A stretch of 64,000 bases of DNA, taken from contig KL647311.1 of NCBI GenBank assembly GCA_000727475.1, positions 1,475,017 to 1,539,016 on the forward strand, given 5' to 3'. The notes beneath the pieces were generated by a model. The model made no database searches. It was not told the DNA's origin and saw only the letters and a list, made by a program, of their open reading frames with translations. This document shows, in pieces, positions 12,301-22,189 of this stretch (the stretch's first letter is position 1; every line of letters starts with the position of its first letter). The DNA is from Sarcocystis neurona. Lineage: Eukaryota > Apicomplexa > Conoidasida > Eucoccidiorida > Sarcocystidae. The position numbers and the translations under genes were made by a program.

Positions 12301-15300
12301 ATATCTCTTTTTCTGCGCATCGACGTGAACACAGGTCTGTTGGTGAATGCAGCTGTCGCTCTCTCCACTAAGGGTTTGTATTAAGCCGTGACGCGTATGA
12401 CCGTCGTCCGCGTATACGCGCATATATTACATATACGCGCGTATGCGTCTCTCTCTATGTAAAGGCGTGTGTAAACAAGAATTTGTACAGTAACGTGTAT
12501 ATGTATGTGTGTAGATTGACGTGGTCATATATGTACTGGTGTACCCTTTTCCGTTTGCGCGAACGTCTATCTATACGAATGCTTACGCCTCCATATCTTG
12601 ATGAGCGTGCCTCTCTTTACACAAGTCTGCGTGGCACGTATATTTCCCCGTGTGTCGTTCTTGCTGTGTGTGATGGCTTAGGCTTGGCTGCTGTGCAGTT
12701 GCCCCGGTTTTTCGCATGAGAGAAGCATCATTCAGGGTGGACGCACATGTCCCACGGCACATGTCTGAGCACGAAATTGCAACGTCGAGTGTGCCCTGCT
12801 AGTGTAGTCAATCGAAGTGGATATGTCTGATCCCCAGACATTCCGAGTGTTGTTTCTGCTGCTGCATACACAAGAAGTGAAGCGCAACCGGAGACGACAA
12901 AAAGTAGGCGGTGTGAGACGCTGCTCTGGTGGAGGACGTGCTTGCACAAATTATTTTGCGGTCCAGCAGTGTAAGTGAGTCGACGCCCTACTCCGCAGGT
13001 GCTGCGGAGCAGTGCGGTGTGCGCCTTTTCCTCCCGCAGCTGCTCCTGCTGCTGGGCAGCGTGCCGGGCACTTTTCGGCAGCTGCTGCGGCTGCCCTGCC
13101 GGACTGTCGGTTGTTCTGCTGCAGCGGCGTCTCTACCTCCTTCTCTCCTGCACTTTCTGCTGGGCGCGCTGCTGCTGCTGGTGCGTTTGCTCCCTGTCGT
13201 CTTTCGTCTTCCTCCGGTGTCGCCGTCCTGCTGTCGTCCGTCGTCCGCGGGCTCCTGCGTCATCCTGCGGGGACGTCTACTGTTTCTGCTGCTGCTGGTG
13301 TTGCTGCTGCTGCAGGTGCCTGTCGGCGTGGCAGGCGCTGCAGTGCCTGGCGCAGCCGCCGCGCCAGCGCTTGCTTTGCTTGGTGGCTTGGGTCTGGGAG
13401 CAGCAGCAGCAGTGGGAGCAGCAGCAGCAGCAGGAAGGACAGCCCCAGCAGCAGGAGGACCAGCGCCATCGGCAGCAACCCCGCTAGGTGGAGGGGCTCC
13501 TGGTGTCGCTGCTGCTGGCGCTCCGGCTGCTGCTCCGCTGCCACCCGGCAGGCCGCCCACCAATTTCTCGGCTCCTCCGCTGCCCGCAAATGTTTCTCTC
13601 ATGTACAACGATGACATGGTAAGGAAGAGAAACGGTCACCGAAGCTTCTCCAACGCGCTGGACACACGAATTCTCGCCAACAGAATACGTACACTCACAC
13701 ATCTGTCATGCTTGTGTGCAGTACACACCCCACACTCTTGTGTCCATGTCTGTCATGGTTGTGTGCAGTACATACCTCACACTCTTGTGTCCAAGCATTA
13801 GAAGCCTTTCTGCGTGCCTCTTATGTTTTGTGTGCTGCGGTGTGTGGTCGCGCATGCAGTCGCAGATAAGCCCACACGTGTTAAGGGTTGTATACAGACA
13901 GGCGCATATGAACGGACGCACGCGCGCGTCTATGTTTGTGTGCAGAGTTACTGTGCTGCAAGGAAGGACAAAAGTAGATCAGCTTTGTGGGCCTATCAGT
14001 TTCCCTTCACACTGCGGTTGACCCTAGTACACACGTGTATATACACGCATCCGTATGCTACACACACACACACATGCACGTGTATGGAGTGTATATATGT
14101 ATACATGAGCCATATATATATATATATATACATGTATGTATATGTATGAGTGTACATATGAATAAATATGGTCATGTGTGTGTGTGTGTATGCACGTATA
14201 TTGTACGCGTAGGTGTGCGTAAACTACACACATACGTATGTATATATATATATATAAACACGTATAATTATGTATATGTGTGTGTGTGTGGACATGTGTT
14301 GCGTGAAGATGTGTGTGCGTGAGCTACACACATACATATGTGGGCGTAAATAGATATAAATGTGTTTATGTGTATGTCTGCGTGTATGCGTGTGCCCCGC
14401 GGGTGCGTCTACGTCGGAGTGCCCAGGGCGACGTCCAAGTATATATAGCCTGAATGTCTGTCCCTAATCTACGTGTTTGTGTTTGTACTGGTGGACTGTA
14501 AAAGCGTGTGGCAGTGCTCACATCAGAGAAAGAATAAAAGAATTCTCAGGCAATGGCACGGGCGTAGAAGCTTGTAGACGCGCGTGCGCGTATAACAGGT
14601 TTTCAGGAAGCGATGGGGTGTTGTGGAATGTATTCACCAGAACTAGCTGCATATATATATATATTGTTATGTGTGAATTTGACTTTCCCTTCTGCTTGTA
14701 TAAAAACAGTGTTGCCCGTCACGCTGTGTACGGTGTCTGAATAACAATGCTGTTGCACGCCGTGTGCCCGAACGGGTGCGTATATCTCACACGTAAAAGT
14801 GGACGTTGTCCACTCTGTATACGTGCAGGCGTAAACGTATCTGTCGACATCTACACAATTGTGCAGTTGCACAGTTATTGAGCACGTACGTATATGTATA
14901 TATGTGTATGTATCTGCAATCACGCACCCACTATTCACGTGTACCAATATATGCGTATGTGTGCACTAAGTAGCCCTCTATACATTTGTGTACACGTGTG
15001 CAGGTGTTTTTTGTCCCCGCATCATTTTGTCGGGGGTACGCATGCTTGAATTCATACACGTTATCGCCTATGCATGTTCATTTTGATTTTTCCGGTTGTT
15101 GCTTAAAACGGCGTCTTCCGCCGCTACTGGTGCTGTGCGAATGTTTTTGCTGTTGTGGTGCGACGCGGCTGCTGCTGTCGCAGCAGAAATGGTCTATGTC
15201 CGTCTCTGTCCATGCGTATCAAGCAGCTTTCTTCGTGTGTGTGTGTGTGTGTGGCATTTATGTATTTGTGTGTATACGTAGCAACCCTGAAACCCTATCT

Positions 15301-15556
15301 ATGCATACATATAGATATGTATGCATTTTTTGTATACATATGTATGAAGTGGTTTGTATCTACTTGCACGGAGATTCTTCGTACGCTTTCTCGACTCGTC
15401 AGATTTTCTGCTACTGCTGTTGCTTCTGCTGCGGTTGCTCCTGCTGCTGTTGCTCCTGCTCCTGCCGCTGGGGTGATATGTCATCGCACGCAGATCTCCA
15501 TGGAGGAGCGTCGTGCTCATGAGACGTGTGCATACGTCGGAGAAGCCATGGCGTAG
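9335..15556 (+). CDS. BuGZ/ZNF207-like C2H2 zinc-finger protein with GLEBS-like motif
   Basis: Five-exon model: 9335-9688, 10544-10640, 11957-12081, 13316-13618, 15494-15556 (313 codons plus stop; phases 0, 1, 0, 0; all GT-AG). The start CACCATGG opens MGRKKRR. Two adjacent C2H2 fingers follow: C15, C18, H31, H36 and C39, C42, H55, H60, in the ZNF207/BuGZ arrangement (KPFCYYCDREF; QHQKAKHFKC), then PNALSGR and GMEGVP as in the family. The middle is Pro/Ala/Gly-rich low complexity, as in BuGZ. The end of exon 4 plus exon 5 read YNDDMISMEERRA, matching the GLEBS motif with its paired Glu that binds Bub3. In animals BuGZ stabilises Bub3, helps kinetochore-microtubule attachment and binds microtubules; a nuclear/spindle role here is inferred. 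Uncertain points: after EERRA the reading diverges from the usual Leu-Pro-x-Tyr sequence, so the true 3' end may differ; an extra Ala-rich exon from 10910 would also fit the phase but lacks a good donor. Confidence 0.85.
10398..10457. repeat. Two tandem copies of a 30-bp unit containing GTGTACGTAC
   Basis: Units 10398-10427 and 10428-10457 differ at only a few positions. They lie in intron 1 of the BuGZ-like gene and contain the palindromic GTACGTAC core found elsewhere in the window. A third isolated GTGTACGTACAC follows at about 10525, just before the exon 2 acceptor. Confidence 0.8.
10908..11500 (+). repeat. CTG-orientation trinucleotide tract in BuGZ-like intron 2
   Basis: Dense, interrupted CTG/CTC/TGC triplets on the gene's sense strand. 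All three sense frames are broken or read as Cys/Leu-rich junk, so this is best taken as intron. The CTG tract resumes at about 11780-11950, directly before the acceptor of exon 3. Confidence 0.7.
13704..13797. repeat. Two tandem copies of a 47-bp unit
   Basis: Each copy starts TGTCATG and contains CTTGTGTCC. They lie in intron 4 of the BuGZ-like gene, shortly after the exon 4 donor. Confidence 0.8.
14034..14345. repeat. TG/TA microsatellite block in BuGZ-like intron 4
   Basis: Runs of TATATA, TGTGTG and CACACA with occasional GTACG or CATACG. The open frames across it are Tyr/Ile/Cys/Val-rich translations of the dinucleotide repeats and are not genes. Confidence 0.8.
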
Positions 15557-16044
15557 AAAAGACAACGTTTTGAAGAGAGGGAGAGATTTTCCAAGGAAAG
15601 CTACTTCTTCGTACACACAGTTCACCGACGTAACGGAAATGGACCGCCGTGTCCAAGTGGGAAGGCAACGGGAAGGGTCATATGTTACTGGCTTGCATAC
15701 GAAACGGGCAGAACAGAAAGGACAGAAGTGACTGTCTGCGTTACGTGTGGGAGGAAGGTGGTCATACGCAGGCTGCAGCTACCGCTCGTGCATACATGGA
15801 GTGCACTGGCGTCTACTGTACACAATCCATCCGTAATATGTGTGTGTTTCTATGTGTATATATCTGTGTGGTATATACGAGTGCAACAACCATATTTTAC
15901 ATATATATATATATGTATATAATCTGTGTATAAACGTGAGTTAGTTATATAGACCTATACATGTACATATATAGGACACACATGTATTGCGTGTTGGATG
16001 TGTGTAGTGTGCATTGGTAAGTATATTTGGTTGTCGATCTCTGA

Positions 16045-16609
16045 TTACGTACAACGGTAAAAGCATGCAGAGAACATCATACGACGAGATGAGACGAAGG
16101 CTGAAGAAACTTCTTGTTTCTGTATCTGGTTATGGCAGACAAGCAATTCGAACGATGCTGCTTTTGTGCTGCTAGAGGCAGAAGGATAACAGATGGGACC
16201 GGTGGCAGACGTAGGAGTGAAGGAAATACTCGGATAAAAGCTGAAGGGGGATGGGCGTACGTGGGTAGACAGCGACGAAGCCAACTTCGGGAGCGGCTGT
16301 GTTTTGAATGTGTGCGTAGACAGTAGAAAAGCCGACTTACGCAGAGGCTGCTCCTCTCTGACCCATGTAGAATTGCCGTTTCTCCGACCGCTTACGCCGG
16401 AAGGAAAACAGAGGCCCGCGCTGTGCTGGTAGGAGGAACACGGGAAAGACAGGTAGCGCAGCTGCTGAAGAGATCAAAGATGGAGGAAAAGACGCGATAG
16501 ACGGTGCAGAGCCGAGGCCGATCAGAATCTTCGTAGAAAGCAGCAACGTTTTGATTGTGTCTGGCGCAAGCGGCGGATTTCGCAAAGATACGCAGTTGAT
16601 AACTCAATG
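16045..16609 (-). CDS. Putative 3' end of an unrecognised minus-strand gene (two exons, frame unresolved)
   Basis: The minus strand has a consensus donor GTAAGT just below 16341 and, 100 nt on, a strong pyrimidine-rich acceptor before 16240. The upstream exon is itself preceded by very strong pyrimidine tracts with AG at about 16610 and about 16465. Two readings are phase-consistent. Reading 1 joins phase 2 and ends at 16045 (Ser/Ala/Pro-rich; contains LRNPPLAPDTIK). Reading 2 starts at the inner acceptor (16464), joins phase 1 and ends at 16077 (contains WVREEQPLP, then FIRVFPSLLRLPP). I recognise neither protein and found no certain 5' exon. The splice signals argue for a real minus-strand transcript more strongly than either protein does. 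Confidence 0.35.
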
Positions 16610-16909
16610 AGAAAAGGGGGGAAGGGGGGGATGACGGGAGTGTCGGATTTTTTTGCGTGTAGCGAGGAACAAAAAGAGACCTTGCTCTGGTAAAACGTCT
16701 GCACAAACAGTGGTCTTCATATACACCGCGGAGCAGAAGTTGAAAGACCATCTTCAGAAGCAACAGCGACAGAATGAAGGAAGACTACTTCCTGCTTTTT
16801 TTCGAAGCATCGTATTGAAAATGGCGCGCGGTTGTCACCTGTACTACGAGAAGGAGGGTATTTGCTTACCGACGTCCAACGGGAAACTTGACACGTGACG
16901 GATATATTT

Positions 16910-17032
16910 CTATTACTGCTATTACTACTACTGTAACGACACCTGCTAGTACTAGTCCAACTGCGCGTCCTACCTCCTACCTTTGCTACTACTACTACTA
17001 CTACTAATGTCTTTACTACCGTTACTGCTACC
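16910..17032. repeat. Imperfect TAC/TTA trinucleotide repeat
   Basis: Two clusters of CTACTACTAC-type triplets (about 16912-16935 and 16985-17005) separated by less regular sequence. This is a different trinucleotide from the CAG/CTG class that dominates the window. Confidence 0.75.
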
Positions 17033-20000
17033 ACATAATTATAGCGATTTTGGTTAAGGAAACGAGGGAGCACGACTGTCTGTCGCCGTCGCAGCGACAA
17101 CTGGCACTGCCGGTGCCTGCCACGGTCGGATAAGCCCAACAGTGATATGGACTACGCTGTGCAGCACCAGCGGCAGCGATATGGTGACGTAGCAGCAGTA
17201 GCACCAAACAGTATATTACGTCTACGACAAGGACGCGCGAAGACAGCAACGCTAGACGCGATAAGAGTTGAAGGAGCAGCAGCAGCAGCAGGAACTCCAG
17301 CAGCCGCTGAAGCAGCAAAAGCAACTCTTCGTGGCGCACAGGCACGTGTGGGAGCGGCTAACCCGAAAACGTTTGACGGTATTTTGCAAGAAGGAACACT
17401 GACAGGAGCACCGCAGGTCTTGGGTGACAGGAATGACACGCGACACGCGGGAAAGCCACAGCGCTTAAAAATCTGCTCCCTTAGAGAGGCCTTTGAAAGA
17501 CGTCTGCGTCGTTGTCCTCAGAGCAGAACACGCAGAGTCGCTGCAGATGTCCAGGTGTACGTACACCCTGTGAAGTACGCAAAAGGCACCAGGTACGCAC
17601 TGTCACAACGTGCTTTATGCAGACTGTGGAGTAAATGCGCCGTCAGTGAACCCGAAAAGTGACTTTTTAAAAATGCCACATGGGTCGCAGGCCCAAGTGC
17701 ACGTGCGAAAGCGCGTGCTCACATGCCGACCCGCACACGGATAGGTCTGGACAGTCTCGAATGAAGATCCGGTGCTAGGTGTACATACAGTCGAGGGAAT
17801 GATACGGACGTGTAGACGAGCTGTTTTGCAGATTCACGTGTACGTGTACACGAATGCATACGTGCGTGCATATGTGTGTATGCAGAACTAGAGTTATTGT
17901 GCAGGTGCACACTCAAATGGCAACGTACGAACTGCACGTACACCAGTGTGATGACTCTGCCTGATGCACTATTTTATGAATGCGGAGAGCAGCGGCGTGT
18001 TTAGGACAGAGTGCCTAGGAAAAAGGGATGAAACAAGCATCGTGTAAGCAGCGGAAACACGAAAAATTGGAACAGCCGAAGAGCACCATATCAGAAATAC
18101 GTACTGCCCATTACGCGCACGGAAAACCCGATCTGTTAAATTGCGTAGAGGCATGCCACGTCGCACCAGTGTATACAGTTGCACGTGTATACACAGAACG
18201 GCGAACCAACGTGCGTGACTGACAGTAAGGAAAGATGGCATACAACGACGACCAGCATACAGTAGCGCGGCACTCTTAGAATGCAGCTGCACTGGCAGGA
18301 GCACGAGTATACGCAGCACCGGTGCTTCTACACGCACCGGTGGTAGCTACGTTACTACACCGTAGCCGCAGCACAAACATACACCCTGGTTAGATGTGGA
18401 GCTGCTGCTGCTGTAGCGTCAGTGCTGATTTCATCGGCGCGAGCAGTTATCTCTAGGTAGCACCACTTGTATCACAGATGGTATCAGCTGCTACTGCTGC
18501 CTTGGTGTTGTAGAGCACTTGCTAGTAAACGCGGCGAACAGTAACACCAGTCACAAAGTACGGCAGCTGTGGGTGCGGCACGGCACGGACATACCCACCC
18601 ACAGCACAGAAATGCAACAAAACACAGGTATCTACCAGCAGTGTACAGGAGATTATTCTGAAACTCAGCAGCTATTCATATTAGAAGGTGGCTTATGTGT
18701 GTTGCATCCGTGTGCGCTGAAGTCATCAAAGAAAGTGTGCGCGTATGACTGAACAAATGTTTAGGAGTCTTCTTCCGCTTCTCATGCGTAAATAATCATA
18801 GCTACCGAGATGCATCTGCTCGTATAAGCATGTTCGAATATAAATATATATGTAGATATATGTAGGTGTACACGCTAATTTAGGGGTGAGCGTACTTACG
18901 CACGCATACTTCTCTGTGCAGGCTTTGCAGCTTAAACTTTTGCTCAACTACGTGTGTATACAGTGCAGCTGTTGCTTCTGTGTGGTCTCCTTCTTGATCG
19001 CCTCCCCCTGTCTTGGAGGCAGATTGTGCTGCCGCCCAACGTACGTCCCGTATGTATGGGAGCAGACGGATACACAAGACCGGAGGATCGTACAAGAAGG
19101 AGTGGTGGCTCGAGCCGCCTTTCTAGCGAGGAGCTGTGAATACGGCGGCACTGAAGAGGAAAGACGATTTGCACAGGGAGGAATCTACGTGAACAAACGC
19201 TTTTGAAGCTCTTTTTCAAGAATCGCACGTTCGACTCATAAAAGTTCGCCACTGAGTGTCTACTGGGCATGCCGCACGCTGGACGCTGGGATGGTCGTAG
19301 GTAATATTGATAGAGCAGACAGCTCAGAGACACAGCGCTGCAGCGCACCCAAACCGAGGTATACGAGGTGAAACTCTCGCTAGTTTACCTACACGTGTAT
19401 GAATATGTGTACCTCTATATACTAAGAAGAACCTGCTTTTGTGCATACGTATATACACTAGTGTGTCTGCCTCTGAAAGCGCACTTGAGTCAGTATGTGG
19501 ATTTGAATGCGCCTGCAAAGAAATATATAGAAACTTCATTCCGTGTAGATAAGTACGTACAGCGCAGGATCTTCCCGTGTCCGTCTGTGTGCATTAAAAT
19601 ATATATATAAATATATATATAGAAGGAAAAGAGGGAAGGAGGTCCCGGTGTCAGAGTCGACAGTAATTTAGGGAAGGGCAGGAGGCACAAATACGGCAGA
19701 GGCGTCGTAGAGTGTGCAGCAGAAATATACGTTCAAAAAGCAGGACACCTTTGCACCACCAGGATCGGGCGACGCAACAAAAGACGTCTTTGAATAGAGG
19801 GGCGTCTTTCCAACGCTTCTTTATTCGAAAAGATTTGTCGCAAGGTTCGACAGCGGTTCGTGTTACCAATTGCCCACAACGACTTCTCCTAGTCTTTCAA
19901 CATCCTCTCCACACACTCTGTATATATGAAACTCTATACCTAAATATACTCATACGTGGTTTATACATACCTAATATGTGTATACATACATGTCGCCATA

Positions 20001-20595
20001 CGTACGTATGTGTGTTCAGTATGTAGATTGAACAATGAAGTGTTGATGCACGTGTATTTCTACCTGTAGCAGAGGTAGGCCTGAGGTATGCAGACCGGTC
20101 TATATAGATACATACGTAAATTCATATACACATATATATATATATATATGCGTGGGCAGAAATGCAGAGAGTGTACGCCGCATGGGCACTCTGAGTAGAG
20201 AGAGTTGATGCATCTACATCTTTACCGTTAGTAAACGCAAGCTTAATCTCTCTCCATATATATACACGTGTGCACACCTTCCTGTTTCTCTTCTCTTTTC
20301 TCCTTTTCTTTCGTTTCTCTCTATCTTCCTCTCCCCCAAGATATGTATATATATGTTTATAGCTATATCGACGTAGACAGTAGTACATAGAACGCGTACC
20401 TATCTATCTATCAGTTTCACTCTCATTCTCTCTCTCTACATATGTACGCGTCACCGGACAATTATTCGCACATACATATTTATAATCAAGTAGTGAACGC
20501 CTGTCACGTAGGTATGTACATACATATACATATGTATGCACATATATATATATATATACGTACCGAAGTAGTGAACGCCTGTCGCGTAGGATAGG

Positions 20596-20639
<44 letters not shown>

Positions 20640-21316
20640 ATAGGTATACCTGTAAAAATACAACCGATAATTTCAGCTCTCACAAGGAGAATTTGCCAGC
20701 ATCACAGGGCCTGGCGGCGTGTACATATGTGTACAGACGGTATTCTCTTCTTTTGTAACGATATGCAAGGAAGTTCATCTAGGTCTTGCTGCTCCCCAAA
20801 AATCCATGGAAGAAGGAATACCTTTACCCGTCATGAAGGGAGCGATGGTAGACTTAAAAGCTGGTAGGAGCACGCCCATTACAAGTAAGGTAGAAAGAGG
20901 TACGCTGAAAATGCTGTACAAATGCTTGTAGACGTATAGACAGCAGTGTTCTGCCTGTATTCGAATCTTAGTCGAAAGCCCAATCCATATTACTTCGATA
21001 CTGCACCCACCATCACTCATATATATATCTATGTATATATTCAGTACTAGGTGCAATATCACGCGTGTATACGTGCCTCCCCAGTACTGCGTAAAATAAC
21101 ACTCCTATGTATATACATATATATATATATATACATACATATGATGTTGCTTCGGTGCAACGACTACTCCTGCAAACGTTTGGCAGTGGAACGGGTGACG
21201 ACGCCGGCGTCAAGTCGCTTAATATCTAAGAAGTGTTGCTGTTTTTCACAGCCCGTTGGCCGTTCGCGACGCTGCACGTCGACTGCCTGGCCTTTCTGCT
21301 GCAGTAAATACACCGG
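17033..21316. other. Stretch without a supported gene
   Basis: One ATG-started plus-strand frame (17147-17662, 171 codons, Ala/Arg-rich) has no recognisable domain and contains part of the trinucleotide repeat family, so I do not call it. 18.0-20.1 kb has only short scattered frames. A short region at 20770-20930 has protein-like composition on both strands but no start or family. TA microsatellites and a duplicated 88-bp unit occupy 20489-20640. Confidence 0.4.
20489..20640. repeat. Duplicated unit of about 88 bp ending in a (TA)n microsatellite
   Basis: AGTAGTGAACGCCTGTC occurs at 20489 and again at 20577. Both copies are followed by GTAGG and TA-rich sequence, and the second runs into an uninterrupted (AT)n of about 33 bp (20602-20634). 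Confidence 0.75.
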
Positions 21317-21760
21317 CTACTCGTGCGCAGCAGCACCACTGCGGCTACAAACCCTGCTGCTGCCCAACTGCTCCTGCTGCTGCTGCGCATGCTGGGAGAC
21401 GACGCATGCAGGAGGACCAATTTTTTTCGACTTCGCATGTAAAAATTTGCTTCTGTCTGCAGGTACCCGTACGACGTTAAGTTCCTCATTACTCTGCGTG
21501 AGAGCAAGCAGTAAATTCTCCATTCTTTCGCACGACGCAGCTAATTTCTTATTCGTCTGAACTACACGCGGCAGCAGGTAGCCAGTTTCTCCACTTCCCG
21601 TTGCCGCAGAAGTGAGTTACCCTGCCGGCGGCGCCAGTCCTCGCATGTTTTCCCGCAAAATATAGGGCAGCAAGTGTCGCAACAGCATATCTTCACGCAG
21701 CTGCAGCTGCAGGCTGTCCCAGCAGCAACAAAGGCAGAGCAAATCGTCGCTCACCAGGAC
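21317..21760 (-). other. Possible minus-strand exons upstream of the Pus1 gene
   Basis: On the minus strand a segment ending at 21621 reads an amphipathic helix-like stretch (LREDMLLRHLLPYILREN) followed by a GTAACT donor. Below it, 21317-21616 is open and includes MENLLLALTQSNEEL and a Gln-rich run. The phases of the two pieces do not join without a poor acceptor, and the plus strand is also open in part of the region. The order would make the gene divergent from Pus1. Protein unrecognised; real exons, a pseudogene or chance are all possible. Confidence 0.25.
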
Positions 21761-22189
21761 GACGGAGTACGGCACGAGCGGCGGCAGCCCACGACCAACA
21801 GCAGCAGTAGCAGCGCTAGACCACCACTCGCAGCAGCAGCGCAACAGCAGCAGCAGCAGCGCAACAGCAGCAGCAGCAGCGCAAGACCAGCAACAACAGC
21901 AGCCGCAGAAGCGGAAGCAACTGCCAGAGGCGTCTGCCTGACGAAAGCTACCCTTGGTAGTTCACGCGTCGCGTGAGCTGCTGCAGCCGCACTCAAGAAG
22001 CCACAGCAGCAGCTTGTGTTTTTTTTTCTCACTGCCGGTACTCGTGCTGCTGCTGACATTGCAGCCGTCACTGCTGCTGCCTGCTTCCCGCGCCTTTTTG
22101 CTGGCACAGCTCGTGTGCTGTTGCTGCTGCTGCTGCGGGAGTGGCGCTGCTGCTGCTGTGGTGGTGCTGCGCGTTTTCCTCTGCTGAGA

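Noticed and set aside
12929..13801. 290-codon plus-strand ORF treated as one exon
   Set aside because: Its first half is CTG-repeat intron read as Leu/Cys; only the part from 13316 matches the BuGZ-like gene, bounded by AG and GTAAGG.
17147..17662. 171-codon plus-strand ORF with ATG, Ala/Arg-rich
   Set aside because: No recognisable domain; part of the open length comes from CAG-type triplets, and no promoter or splice context supports it.
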